Below the pieces are notes generated by a model, which saw nothing but the letters and a program-made list of their open reading frames with translations, did not search any database and was not told where the DNA came from. 64,000 nt of DNA from Congeria kusceri (Eukaryota > Mollusca > Bivalvia > Myida > Dreissenidae): the NCBI GenBank assembly GCA_027627225.1, contig CM051029.1, positions 26,658,548-26,722,547 of the forward strand, written 5' to 3'. Both the position numbers and the translations under genes were made by a program. This document shows, in pieces, positions 11,476 through 23,240 of the stretch (position 1 is the first letter of the stretch; every line of letters begins with the position of its first letter).

Positions 11476-12985
11476 AGGCCAAAAATAAAATATTGTTTGT
11501 TTCCCCTCCCGGGACCTAATAAAGGGTGGGTCGGTAGGTCGGACAAATATTTTATTTTTATACACAATTCATTTTCATTCATGTTTTTCTAATGTTCGAA
11601 ATGTTACGTTATAGTATAAATTCGTAATATTTTCGTTGTAGTAGATTAAAAACGTTCTGCTTATTTACGTAATACTATGTTATAATTACCTTACAATAAT
11701 TTATCCAAATTGAACAAACAATAACATACATTAAAAACGAGAGCGTTAATAATAAAAACCTGTTAAAACTAAGGAGTAATAGCGTGATGTTGCAATTTGC
11801 CGAGCATCCAAAACAGAACGCTGTTAGCAACAACCATAGCAACGGTCACTGTCAAACTGCGGCTAGCAGTTTGTAGATGAAAAGCGTGGATAGTGTTTGA
11901 AAGCATCAATCTGTAATACTGTATCTGAACAACGCAAATGCTAGAGCATAAATGAATTTGCATTCTATGGAAATATAAACAAATAGGACTTTGTTCATTA
12001 ATAAAAAGAAAGCAACACAACATTTTTGATAAATTAAAATAAAACAAAAGGCGCTGAAGTTTTATTCACTTTCATTTTTTACAAGGACTTTAGTTCCGCT
12101 AACTTTCATTCAAATTTTGCCTCAGCCAAAGTTTTTGCATAATTGTAATCCGTGTGCATTGATGAAATTGAATAACACTTTGTTAATTATTACTAGATCT
12201 AGTAATTGTATTTTTTTAAACAAAATAAGACGTTTGACGCGATCAGTTTGTCGAGTTAAATGACGTCGTAATTCATATTCGTAGTAAACGGTTCCTTTCA
12301 CCAAAATTCATCAAAATTATTACATTTATTTATTATTATTTCTTTATTTACTATTTTAATTTGTAGTACCGGTAATTTATTACAAACGTGGCTATTAAAA
12401 ACACGCATATCTATAACAAAACATACCTAACGCAAATGTGTTACAAAGACTTGCACCTTAACCAATTAAAATTAGAATGAGGGCGTGATAAACTTTCTAA
12501 CGACGACGCTCATTTGCATGTTGGTAATTTTATGCGTTCTCATTGGCTGACTGTTTGGCTCTGGTTAAGCTGACTCATCCTGCGTCAAGATTTTATCGAT
12601 AATGGACACTTGGTGGATAAAGGCGAGTTTGTTAATTGCTGGTGGGCGTTCTTTGTCTTTAAAAAAACATGCAAATGCGAGCGGAAATGGTTGCGCCCTA
12701 GAATCTGACACTGAATGTTATGGCGTCCTTTTCGTAAAAGCATGCGTCAAAATACGTTGAATTGCGCGTTACCTAGAACTGTCCGTTTAAGATCATTTTA
12801 TAAGCGTCTTTTGAAAGTAAGATTTGAACACGCTATTGGATTCTTTTTAAGGATTCGCACCCCGCATTTTCACACACAGATAAAATAAAATATTGTTTTC
12901 TTTGGTCTATAAAATTTTTGGGGTCGCGGCAGTTTTACTGGGTCGGTCGCGGGAGGGGAAACAAACAATATTTTATTTTAGGCCT
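11476..12985. mobile_element. 1.5-kb TIR element (copy 1)
   Basis: The left end AGGCCAAAAATAAAATATTG then TTTGTTTCCCCTCCC is inverted at the right as GGGAGGGGAAACAAACAATA then TTTTATTTTAGGCCT. A near-identical 1504-bp copy lies at 28163-29666, and a short left-end fragment at 62159-62230. No long frame is shared by both copies. The interior contains recognisable motifs such as ATGCAAAT, TGACTCA, TGACGTC and a CCAAT-type ATTGG, so it may be regulatory cargo; that is inference. Confidence 0.85.
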
Positions 12986-13193
12986 GATTAATTTTTATTT
13001 ATCTCCTTTTGTATTTCATCTGAACTCATAATATATATAACTGGACCAATAATGCAACATTTGTGTGGGAGTGTTCAAAATAATAATTATAAAATAAAAA
13101 TGTTCTAAAAAATTAAATCTTCAACCTCCTCACAGTGGTCTCCCCTAAATCCTTCCAAATCCTTTGCGGTGGTTATGCACTAAGTCGTAAACA

Positions 13194-13527
13194 AAAATTA
13201 TGTTTGTTTCAGGTTACATGCCCAAAAAAATTAGGGTAGGTGGGTCGGGATTTTTTTTATTTTTTATTTTTTTTTATTTGGTAAATGGTTAACTTGAAGA
13301 TTCTAAAACTGAACAAATATTCAAAACATATCAGTAATATCCTTAAACATTGTTTATAAGTGGATACTATCAAAACAAAACACTTGATCATCCAAAAACA
13401 CATTAAATTCTTGGAAAAGGTAAATAAAACAAAAATCAATCTGACAAACCCAATAAAATGTTCTAGGGTCGGGGCATTTTTTTAGGGAAGGTCGGGTAAC
13501 CTGAAATAAACAATTTTTTTTACGCCT
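13194..13527. mobile_element. short TIR element, 'TTTCAGGTTAC' type
   Basis: The left GTTTGTTTCAGGTTACATGCC and the right GGTCGGGTAACCTGAAATAAAC are inverted, with subterminal TAGGGTAGGTGGGTCGGG / GGGTCGGGGCA. The interior is T-rich. A right-end fragment occurs at 44943-45017. It abuts the next element at 13528. Confidence 0.75.
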
Positions 13528-14322
13528 TATCAATATTTTCCCCCAGGTAGCGGAGCGGCTGGCAATCACAGGGCAATTTGAGTAATTGTATTTTGGGGGA
13601 TCTAATTCCCCACCCTACAGCCAAGCATTTTTGTCTAAATCCCCTCAATGGGGGATGCTTAATTGGTGTATTAAATGGCCCGGGGGCCAATATTACCGGG
13701 ATCTGAAATCCGAACCAAGTCTACTTCCCAGGACCCGGAATCATTTGGGGGTGTCAAATTCCCGCCTGTCGGGAATTGCTTTCAGTCTAAAGTCCCGTAT
13801 AGGTTAGTAATTCCAATCCCCATAGGGTCCCATTATAAAACGTCAAACTTTCCAAGCATTTTTCTAGCCTTTCCTTTATTTCAGATTGTGCAAGCCTGGT
13901 ATCAAGTTAAAGATCAATCTGTCCTCTTCCAAAATTTGCAATAAAAAAGATATGTCATGTTACTTCTAAGAAAATGCATCTCACTTAAATGCAGGCACCG
14001 GTAGAAAACAGGGTTTCGGCAGTCATATTTCGACAAAAGCCCCATACCACAGTAAACACACCCCAAAAGTTCACCTTTCAAGTTAGCCTCCAATGAAATG
14101 CACCAAAATGTTGCAGACACGCATAGGATAGTAGAAATAGCCACAAAAGGCATGTCTGAGATACTTAAATGGCTTTTATGCCAAAGAGAAGAGGAACTCT
14201 TTAGTAATGGGCACTACTTTCGAATGGACCACGGAGGGATACACAATAATTCACTGGTATCTAACCTAAATGCCCGCCGCTCTCCCGCCCCCCCCCTTCC
14301 CCGCTGGGGAAAATATTGAAAA
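13528..14322. mobile_element. 'GCACCTATCAATATTTTCCC' family (copy 2), split by an insertion
   Basis: The left half TATCAATATTTTCCCCCAGG...AAAGTCCCGTAT is interrupted and resumes with AATGCCCGCCGCTCTCCC...GGGGAAAATATTGA. Removing 13802-14266 rebuilds the ~330-bp arrangement seen at 10403. The first few bases of the left TIR are missing. Confidence 0.8.
13802..14266. mobile_element. nested 465-bp insertion flanked by TA
   Basis: Starts GGTTAGTAATTCC, ends CTGGTATCTAACC and is flanked by TA (13800-13801 and 14267-14268), interrupting the host sequence CCCGTATATGCCC known from 10403. TA duplication fits Tc1/mariner-like mobilisation, though the TIR seen is short. Confidence 0.6.
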
Positions 14323-14830
14323 GATCATTACTGGAGAAGACCAAGGGGGAAGTAACTGCTGTGAGGTGTTTGGGTGCAAAGTGTGTACTCTACTGGCAAA
14401 CTCCTCACAGTGGTTACTTTCCCATTGGTACTCTTCTCAGTTACCATTGCCACCACGAGTTATAAACTTAAAGATTTGGAATTTTTCAGGGGAGATGATT
14501 ATGAGGAGATTGAAGATTCATTTTTTACCAAATTTTAGTTTTATCATTATTATTTTATAACAATGACAGATATGTTGCATTATTGGTCCAGGTAATTATA
14601 TAACAAGTTAAAATGAAAAACAAAACAAATAAATAAAGACAAAAGTAAACATGACAACACAAGGAGTTTACGTTGTCCACGTTCTTATGATGTGCTTGTC
14701 CACCATTTTATTTCACGTCAAGTGTTTGCCTATGGTCACAAGAAACTTCATGCTGGCAGGGATTTAAAATTGAGCTATGTTCGGACACAGTTTAATAAAT
14801 GTGCGGAGGATGCTCTACTGGAGCAGTAAG
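14323..14830. other. no gene; holds an inverted repeat partner
   Basis: Positions 14733-14787 match 11330-11395 in inverted orientation. No coding or RNA signal otherwise. Confidence 0.4.
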
Positions 14831-15205
14831 GCGAGTTTTTTTTATTTCTTGGTTCTCAGATCTGCCGACCTGATTTTTTTTCAAAAAGCCAACAAAAAAT
14901 AAAAAATATCCAGAATGTTACCGATATCATAAAAAAGACATTGTGAAAGGGTTGCAACCTGTTACATGGAATGCAAAAAAAAAATTAATGTCATTGTTAT
15001 TATGTAGTGATTAAGTTGATGTTGTGTAATATGATTTTTGTAAGTAATAATGCATTAAGATTTGAATATCAATGCCCAATTCCATTGGTGAAATTCTAGT
15101 CATTAATTTACTCAATTCTGTGTTGTTGTTTTATTTTTATTTTTTTCCTTCCTCCAACGGGACACTTTTCCGAAAATGTCAGAGAACCAAGAAAAAAACA
15201 ACTAT
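14831..15205. mobile_element. short TIR element, ~375 bp
   Basis: TTTCTTGGTTCTCAGATCTGCC at the left is inverted as TCAGAGAACCAAGAAAAAAAC at the right, with T-rich outer flanks. AT-rich interior without a frame. Single copy in this window. Confidence 0.6.
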
Positions 15206-17520
15206 GGCCTAAGCTTCTCAATCAATTACCATTATGTCCCCAGATTCAAAATAATTGATCTTATAATCATCAGTCTACTAAAATACTAAAAACATTCCTT
15301 CTAAATATTTATAATTAAATATTTTAATACCGGGTATCTTAAAGTAAGAATTAATATCCCATGGTAATACAATGTATTAACTGGTACAATACATAGACAC
15401 ATGCAAAATAGACTGCAAATTTCCTGCAAGTTTTGGGGGAAGGGGCCCAACGCCCTCAGGAGGGGAAATTTTGACTTACCGGGGGAATATTTTAATATGG
15501 AAGTTTTTACAGATCAACTGATTTGAAAACTAACTCAACCCGAACAAACTCGCGTCTAATTGTCGTTTGGTAAAAACGTCATGTAATCTTTACAGGACAT
15601 GAAACTCTTATAAATATAACTTTTATTATTTTTTAGCACAAAAAACCATAGCTCAGAATCTACTGATAACACTTTAAATTTTGACTAGGCTGCGGTATAC
15701 ATGTAACATTGCAGCTATACATGCGTCATTTCCACGAGTTTTTCGTGATTTCGCCCGCGTTAATAAATAGTTCGCGCGTTTTTCTAGCCCAGCACGATTT
15801 TATAACGGAGATATGAAACTAATATTATTCAATATGCAACACATATTTTTTGTAAAAGTAATTTGCAGTCCCGCTTTTTAAATTATTAATTAATTTTATG
15901 TATTCATTTAGAAGACCGAAAATAGAAATACACTACAACTCCATTATATCGCGATTCGCGGGGTCCATGGATCGCAATCGCGATATAACTTGTCAGGTCA
16001 TTCATACTGCTGAAATAAAATTGGAATGCCCAGTATACTTCGTGGAAAAAGTCATTGAAAAGGCAAGATATACCTGTATTTAAATTCAAATATTTAACAA
16101 TCCATATAATCTATGATAAAACCACGAGTTGCACAGAACAAAATATGATTTAAGACGCACGTGAACGTTTAATTTTAGTAAAATAGTGCTAGCATGGTGT
16201 AGATCTTGGTCAAAAACAAGTACCTGTATTGATTGATATGCATAATTCGCATTTAAACCGTAAGTTTTAATATAAAGTTAATAGTTTCAGACGTATTTAA
16301 AAAAACAAAACACAATGATAGGATCACAGAAACTTTAATGAGCTTCTATCACACCAATTATAGCCAAAATTGAAGAGAAATCTGAATATATATCTGAAAA
16401 TTCACTTCATGAATAAAAGACATGAACACTTTTTCACTTCGCCTATGACGAGGGACGAATTTAAGGAAAATATGTCCCAAGAATATTTAGTAGCGATATC
16501 CACTGTGTTCTGTTGAACTAAAATTATTGTCATATAATGATGAAAACCCAGAGAAATTAACATTTTCTTGCACTGCACTCTGCTTTTTTTCTCCATAAGT
16601 ATTCGGTGCCCATCCATTCATGATAAAAGTAACGTAGTTGTATTACATCAGTATACGGTGACCATATACACCGTGGAACTGTGAGATCTTCACTTTTGAA
16701 TTAAAGTTTTGTAGCGCATACCAACCAATTTTTTTTAATCGCCATTGATGTGCAGTTAACATTTCCTCTTAAAAAAAAAAATACTTCTGCTGCATCATAA
16801 CGTTATTGTCGTTCAGATAGGTCAGTACTGATTTATGACATACAGGTACTGTGTACACCCTCCACGTGGACAGCGTGTAATTCGGCAGCTAATTAAAGCG
16901 ACAGCAGTGAAAGGACGTTGTCATGGGTGGCACGCGCGATATAAGCTGATGACGTCAAACTGTTTCATTTTGATGTTGAACCGATCAGTTTATTGTTTAT
17001 CGCACATATGTCAACCAAAACGGCCATAATTATGATGCGGACGATTATTGGCATCGTAACTAGGTTTTCAGTTTATTTTTTTTATTTTTTTTTGCAGACC
17101 TCTAAGGGGGAATTTTTTAGGGACAAAAAACTTACTTTTCAGGTGGGGGAATGGGGCCGATATTCGGTGGCAAAAATGGTAGATTGAAGGCCCTGTAAAC
17201 GATTTTAAGCTGTAAAAATATCTTACACACACATGGCAATCAACAAATAAACAATTATTTCATTCGGAATCCTGTAAAAAAAATCAAAAAACAACACACA
17301 ACACTGTCTATAAGTTAAATTTGACCACTTGCACGACGGAGTTGGGGTAATCGCTTACCAGGGAGGCAATCCTTTCCAATTTTGCCCAATAAATAGTGTA
17401 CAGTATAACCTTAATTACCAGAAAGAAAATAACTGCTGTACAAAACCCACGGGGAACTACTCCTACTACTTTGGCACTGAGGACAGAGTAAAAGCAATAT
17501 CTCGTTAAATACTTCAATGA
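15206..17520. other. AT-rich region without a recognised gene
   Basis: G-rich patches at 15430-15490 and 17100-17160 ('GGGGGAATTTTTTAGGG', 'GGTGGGGGAATGGGGCCGA') resemble the ends of the element family at 27745 but are fragmentary. The hairpin at 15946-15986 is listed separately. No supported exon. Confidence 0.4.
15946..15986. repeat. 41-bp CpG-rich palindrome
   Basis: ATATCGCGATTCGCG and CGCAATCGCGATAT are inverted around a short CATGG centre. The NruI-like TCGCGA core repeats on both arms. Unusually CpG-rich for its surroundings; probably a remnant transposon terminus, but an operator-like or cruciform site cannot be excluded. Confidence 0.7.
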
Positions 17521-18480
17521 AATCGGATTAGACTCTTGACAGAAATAAAAATCTATTAAATTAGGACAAACAGAATCAGCCAAATAAGAACAAAGAGAAT
17601 CTGCCAAATTAGGAATATGAGTCAAACATAAATTAAATAAGGACAAAGTCTACTTGTGGCAATACGACTTAATCAAATTAGGACAATACAAATGATTAAT
17701 CAAATTAGGAAAATACAAATGATTAATCAAATTAGGACAATACAAATGATTAATCAAATTAGGACAATACAAATGATTAATCAAATTAGGACAATACAAA
17801 TGATTAATCAAATTAGGACAATACAAATGATTAAAATGGACAATAAGAATAAGTCAAATGAGAAGAAGATTCTGTGTTTGATAAACATACATGCCCCCGG
17901 TTGGTACTGGATAGCCCATTTCTTAGTCCAAATTAGTAGGTCAAGGTCAAAGTGAGGTTGGGTGATACGGGTGGATTGGGGATAGTCATGAGCAACAACT
18001 GCGTAAGTATCCAAGTGTTGTAGCAAGCGGTGTCGGTGCTAGACGAAACTGTAAAATCTAGTTAACCAAGAAACAGCCCATTTGAATTATTCTAAGTGCA
18101 AATTAGGTCAATGTCAAGGTCAAAGTGAGGTTTGGTAAAATCTACCGGTAGTTAACCAAGAAACAGCCAATTTGAATTGTTCTAAGAGCAAATTAGGTGA
18201 AGGTCAAAGTGAACTTGGATGATATGGGTGGATAGGGAACGGTCATAAGCATCAACTGTGTAAGTATCCAAGTGTTGTTTTAAGCAGTATTGATGCTGAA
18301 CGAAATGGTAAAATCTACTTAACCTTGTCACAGACGGACGGACGGACAGCACAATCACTATATGCCTCCCGCATCAAGATACCGGGGGCATGAAAATCAG
18401 GATAAGTCACATTTGAATATAAAAATTAAATAAATGAGGACAGTGCAAATTAGTCAAATATAGACAATAAGCATTGCATA
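17521..18480. repeat. 27-bp tandem array, perfect core with degenerate flanks
   Basis: The core 17671-17833 holds six 27-bp units (AATCAAATTAGGACAATAC + AAATGATT). Since 27 is divisible by 3 the plus strand reads a nine-residue repeat NQIRTIQMI. Degenerate units ('AAATTAGGACAAA', 'AAATAAGGACA') extend left to about 17521, and reappear at 18420-18470 beyond an inserted element. The frame has no other coding hallmark. Confidence 0.9.
17883..18393. mobile_element. element with 'atgcccccgg' ends inserted in the 27-bp array
   Basis: The left end is ATACATGCCCCCGG and the right end ACCGGGGGCATGAAAA, inverted. Inside are two to three diverged ~150-bp units with 'AAATTAGGTCAAGGTCAAAG' and 'TAACCAAGAAACAGCC', then 'ACGGACGGACGGACAG'. 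It splits the degenerate tandem array. Confidence 0.75.
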
Positions 18481-18860
18481 TATTCTCTCTGACTTGCATG
18501 ACACATACAGGCAGTTATTTCTGTATTCAAGCATTCTCTCATCCATCATTTCTATAAAAGTAAAACAGAACTTTGATGAATAATTACAGTTAGCATTGAG
18601 TCAGTATTCTAAGTGGTTATATAGAATATTGTCTGTTTAAATTCCTGTTTCATGTTTATGTTAATGTTCTAACAGGATTGTGCAAGTCGTTATGACTTGC
18701 TGTAGATTAGATCGTAATAAAAGAACATTGAATTTATGTTACTTCAAACAAAGCCAAAAAAACATAAATATTTATAAGCAAACTGTTCATTGGGTTTGAT
18801 TGATCTGGTTAGATTGCATTTGGTAACCTACTGAAATTGTATTTGTTTTTGAATTTATAA
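18481..18860. other. no feature recognised
   Basis: AT-rich single-copy-looking sequence. Confidence 0.35.
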
Positions 18861-19090
18861 CAAGAGCTGTCTCAGGGCAGTACGCTCGACTATTCATTCT
18901 GCTTTGTCAGAGTTATAAGCCTTGGTGAGTAACCTTATATAATGACCCCGAAGACATGTGTGAAGTTTCAATTGAATATCTGTAGTAGTTACAGACATAT
19001 GTACTTGTTGCACGGAAACCTTAACCAGAGCATTATGGAGATGCCAACAGGTGAGTCGAAGAGCTCGGACTCCTCGGTGAATAGTCGATC
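18861..19090 (+). repeat. interspersed repeat, 'caagagct' type (copy 3 of 3)
   Basis: CAAGAGCTGTCTCAGGGCAG, then AATGACCCCGAAGACATGTG and CCTTAACCAGAGCATTA. High similarity to 9899-10135 over the whole length. Ends near GGTGAATAGTCGA. Confidence 0.8.
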
Positions 19091-19254
19091 TTAAAACAAA
19101 TCTGCATACTGATTCTAACCTGTATACTGGTATTCAATGCAAATCAGATCCAGCAGTGGTCTCCAGCGTAATTTAAAGGAACTTCTAACATCTTCACAGC
19201 TTCTGAAAGTAGAAATCAGGGTTAACAAAATCTGACATTGACGCCATACTTAAA

Positions 19255-20200
19255 GCGTCGGTCACAACCCACTGCAGTGGCCACATACCGGGAATAAATG
19301 TACGATTTTGAGATCGCAAGGCAAACACATGTGTTTTGTAAGAACTTGTGGAATTCGAACGGGCATCATGCGACCATCGTACGGGCAACGTGCCCTGGCC
19401 GCACGTCTGCCGCTCATTTTTAGTTTAGGCAGGCCGCAGCTGTGTCTGCGAATTGTGCAATTGACGTGCATCTGTCCTAGGGTGACCTTACGGGCACCGT
19501 GCGACTGAATTACTTTTTATGTCGACGCATGACCTATACATAGTCATCGCATGATCACCGCAGTTGTACGAGCACTCACCGTAAGACAGCAATGGTATTT
19601 TGGCAAAAACACGAATATCAATATTTTGTTCATAAATACCTGCATAAATTAGTGCCAATTATGACTTTTAATTTGACATGCATATCAGAAGATGCTGTGG
19701 TTAAATTTTCAAATTTGTTAAAAAAATATTATTTTTCAAGAAGCAGTATGATTGTAACACACATGAAATAAAGAGATAATATAGAAAATGTGTTAATAGC
19801 ATGCAAATAATCTTGGTTATTTATACGAAGCACATACCGCCTTGCGGTCGCCGTGCGATAATCGCACGTGTCTTGTGGCGAGCGTGAGTTGTCCGTTTTT
19901 TTCTTGCATCGCCAATGCGTTTATCGCAAAGAAGCCGTAAGCACTACTCAAGGAAGTCGTACGACCTCCACAATGCACCTTGCGTGCTTGTGACAGTCAA
20001 TTTCGAAGCAAAAAAACAGAGTGCCTGTAGGTTGATCGCACGGTGCCCTTACAGTGACCACACGATGGGTGATTGACGCAAAGCCGACGCATCAACTGTT
20101 GCAGTTGTTGTGGCGACCTTGCTATCGAGGAAAATGGGCGTGACAAAAATCACGACGCTAGCTCGACATAAGGTCAACGTAACCCAGTTGTGACCGAGGC
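19255..20200. mobile_element. 946-bp CpG-rich TIR element flanked by TAAA
   Basis: The left GCGTCGGTCACAACCCA is inverted at the right as CAGTTGTGACCGAGGC; TAAA flanks both ends (19251-19254, 20201-20204). The interior is clearly richer in CpG than its surroundings and full of short GTGCGA/TCGCAC and CGTACG-type palindromes. Open frames in it overlap on both strands and I do not support any as genes. Confidence 0.75.
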
Positions 20201-20456
20201 TAAACCAGTCTTGATCAATGCTGTTTACCATTTTGCCATACAGTTATTATATAGTGTAAATTCTGGCAAATTTTCACTTTCCCAAAAATGCTCATCAATA
20301 AGCAGGGTCATATGGACAAAATGATTTTGTTACTTCTGGAAATCGCATTCACTGTTTGGGCAGTAAAACAAATAACCTGTCCTTCTGATTATGTCAGAGA
20401 AATTATTAACTACATGACCATACAAAAATGTAGCCTATTTCAGAGCACAGTTATGC

Positions 20457-20672
20457 ATCTATCAATTTTTGCCCTGAGGGGGGAAGCGGCGGGCATATAG
20501 GAGATTTTAGACTGAAAGCGATTCCCAACAGGCAGAAATCTGACACACCCGAATGATTCCAGGTAGGGAAATAGACTTTGGTTGGATTTTAGATCCCAGT
20601 AATATTGGCCCCTGGGCCATTTGCTTCACCTATAGCATCTCCCACTGAGGGGATTTAGACAAAAAATTTTGT
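20457..20672 (-). mobile_element. 'GCACCTATCAATATTTTCCC' family (copy 3), truncated
   Basis: Keeps one end (CTATCAATTTTTGCCC) and the inner phrases TTTAGACTGAAAGCGATTCC, TTGGATTTTAGATCCCAG and TGAGGGGATTTAGACAAA. The opposite terminus is missing. Confidence 0.85.
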
Positions 20673-21133
20673 TAAGTGCATTATTAATGCTAGGATCACA
20701 ACAAATGTGGTTTCTTGCCATGCTGCTTTTGACATTGAAGAAAGCATAAGAAGAGCTGTTTGTAAAACAGTTATGCCCACTCTAGGCTAAAAGCAATCTT
20801 TAAAATATCAAGTTTGGTGAAGATCAGATGAAAACTGTTGGATACAGATGGCATAATATAATTCATATAATAATTAAAATTAATTTCCGTTTCTTTGGAC
20901 ACATAATGAATAAATATTTAGAATATTTAAATATGCGATTGTACTATTCAAATGTACTATTTACATTCGAGTCCCATAATTAGAAATAAATATTCACTAT
21001 ATTTAAATCTGAATCATTTATTAAATATGTTATATTTAAATTTGCGAGTCATATTCATGCGAGCATATTTACATTCAACTTAAGACCATTAGATTTACAA
21101 TTTTTTATTAAATTATCATGAGCATTATAGCTC
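20673..21133. other. very AT-rich stretch; fragment of a tandem-core element
   Basis: 20750-20850 ('AGAGCTGTTTGTAAAACAG..TATGCCCAC') resembles the left end of the element at 56575. The rest is AT-rich and unassigned. Confidence 0.4.
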
Positions 21134-21392
21134 GGACCTGACACCTGGGGTGACTTGCTCAAAACTTTAACGGCCGATTAAGCTAACAGGTGTTACAATT
21201 TGGATGAAGAGATTTCTGTAAAATTAAACATAACAATATTAAACTGTGAGTTTATTCTATATAATTTGTTATGCTTCAACAATTTTAACATGTTTGAATA
21301 AAAAGTTGCATCTTATATTAATTGTATTTAGATCTAAAGTTAACAGGCTGTTAGTTTAATTGGCCGTTAAAGTAGCAACTGAGCCCTGACCG
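21134..21392. mobile_element. ~259-bp inverted-repeat element
   Basis: The left arm GCTCAAAACTTTAACGGCC...TTAAGCTAACAG is inverted in the right arm CTGTTAGTTTAATTGGCCGTTAAAG...AACTGAGCCCTGACC. The arms are ~50 bp. The right terminus reads inward as CAGGGCTCAG, hAT-like, but the target duplication is not clear. Confidence 0.7.
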
Positions 21393-21740
21393 TTATGGCT
21401 GAATATACCGGTATAGTAAATCAGTTACAATGAATAAATTTGTTCTGTACTGAAATCGAGATAAATCGATGAATATCTAGTAGCCCACTGAAAATACTGA
21501 GTTATGTATGGTATCATTAAACTTGTGAAACACGTGCACGAACAAAACCGAGTATAAATATAGGAAAAAGTTTGAGCGCATAATTTATGCAAATAGAGTT
21601 CTCGGTGTCAGGTTAATGTGTCCGAGCAATATCCACATGTATTTTATGCGACTCATGAATACACAGAAACAAGCCTTTAAAAAGGAAACAAACACGAATC
21701 AAAAAGAAATATTCAACTAAATAATGTTTGAATCAACATA
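21393..21740. other. no feature recognised
   Basis: AT-rich; the boundary to the 16-bp array at 21741 is sharp. Confidence 0.35.
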
Positions 21741-22018
21741 GAATCGAGCCATAGCTGAATCGAGCCATAGCTGAATCGAGCCATAGCTGAATCGAGCCAT
21801 AGCTGAGTCGAGCCATAGCTGAGTCGAGCCATAGCTGAATCGAGCCATAGCTGAATCGAGCCATAGCTGAGTCGAGCCATAGCTGAGTCGAGCCATAGCT
21901 GAATCGAGCCATAGCTGAATCGAGCCATAGCTGAATCGAGCCATAGCTGAATCGAGCCATAGCTGAATCGAGCCATAGCTGAATCGAGCCATAGCTGAAT
22001 CGAGCCATAGCTGAATCG
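21741..22018. repeat. 16-bp tandem array, 17 full copies
   Basis: The unit GA(A/G)TCGAGCCATAGCT repeats without an indel from 21741 to 22012, plus six bases. Units 5, 6, 9 and 10 carry G at the third position and the rest carry A, giving the pattern AAAA GGAA GGAA AAAAA, a 64-bp higher-order duplication. No unit contains a stop in any minus-strand frame, so three overlapping open frames arise; I treat these as by-products. Confidence 0.97.
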
Positions 22019-22806
22019 TTGCAGCCTTACTATTAGTGGTAATCACATTTCTTTAAATAATTATTGCAAAATTTTATAGTAAAATTTTAACCATATAATA
22101 ATTATGCAAAACAAACAATATAGATGCAATGAAAACAATCCTAACTACAGTGAGTACAACGTTATCTTTAACAAAATAAAATAGGCAATACCTAGCAAGT
22201 TTTATCCATCTTTAACAATCAACAAATGCCTAACATGTTTATTTAGTGTTCTTTGCAAATACTTAAGTAAAACTTCCTCCTTCCATATATTCACTTGACA
22301 TTAAGTACTATGGTTTATAGATAAATAAACACCTAAACCACAACACAGTGTCCTGTTAGATAGTGTATTTCAAAACACTTTTTACTTTAACAGTGAGAGG
22401 GTTGAATAACTTTCGATATTAAATTACTCAGTCATTGTGTGGCATAGTACACTCACACTTCGTCTATAATGCTTAAATCAAATAAAACAATCAACTATGC
22501 ACTAAATGCATTGAAACAGTGATAGAATGTGTCCTGTTAGGAAAGGTTTAACAAAACGTTTGTTTTCTGTCTAAAAATTACTTTTTGTACACAATTTAGG
22601 TAAGAACATGTTAGAAATGCTACATACAATAAAACAAAACTACATTTTCTTTGCGAGACATCAAACAAGTTATTTATTTTTTTTGTAATTTATGTAATAA
22701 TAATTTGTATTGCTAAGATACCATTTTGTGCATTTAAGTTCTCTAAATTCTCTTTCATGTTTATGCATTTTAATTTCTGTTACCATTTGAAGCAGTTTAC
22801 CACCAG
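22019..22806. other. AT-rich stretch, nothing recognised
   Basis: No TIR pair, exon or RNA signal identified. Confidence 0.4.
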
Positions 22807-22810
22807 TTAA

Positions 22811-23236
22811 AGGGACTGTGTCTTCGAAAAACGGACGTCCTATTGCACTATAAATTATATTATGTAATAGAAATGCGCTTTACTAAGACATGTGCATGAA
22901 ATACATAACAATATTACAATATACAATAAGATATTTGATAAAAACAAATTAGCAAACAATCCTGAAAAAATTAAAACTCCAAGCAGGTATCGAACTCACG
23001 ACTTAGGAGCCATACGAAGAAATGACAGTAGACAGTGCATTAACTGACATCAAAATGTAAACAGGAATAGGGCCAAACAAACACAACCCATATTATAAAT
23101 TGATTTTTATCTCAGAATGCGTACACTCTTTTCCCATTATATATACCCTGTTTTAACTGTTATTATATGCCAGTATTAATATCTAAATTTCAGATTTTTT
23201 AAAAAGATTGCCCCCATGAGGCCCTTTTCGATGACA
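22811..23236 (-). mobile_element. TTAA-type TIR element with tRNA-like core (family B, copy 1, reversed)
   Basis: TTAA (22807-22810) then AGGGACTGTGTCTTCGAAAA. The other end GGCCCTTTTCGATGACA runs straight into TTAA (23237-23240), having lost the terminal TAGTCCCT. The tRNA-like core on the minus strand (about 22977-23055) keeps the box B GAGTTCGATACC; its box A is decayed. The best copy is 40051-40550. Confidence 0.85.
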
Positions 23237-23240
23237 TTAA

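Noticed and set aside
19194..19508. Overlapping frames in the CpG-rich element as coding exons
   Set aside because: Three frames on two strands overlap with equal quality, as expected from stop-poor CpG-rich DNA, and none shows a domain.
21713..22046. Three overlapping minus-strand frames of repeated MARFSYGS-type peptide as a silk- or antifreeze-like protein
   Set aside because: They come from a 16-bp array that lacks stops by composition. There is no signal peptide, no non-repetitive coding flank and no splice support.
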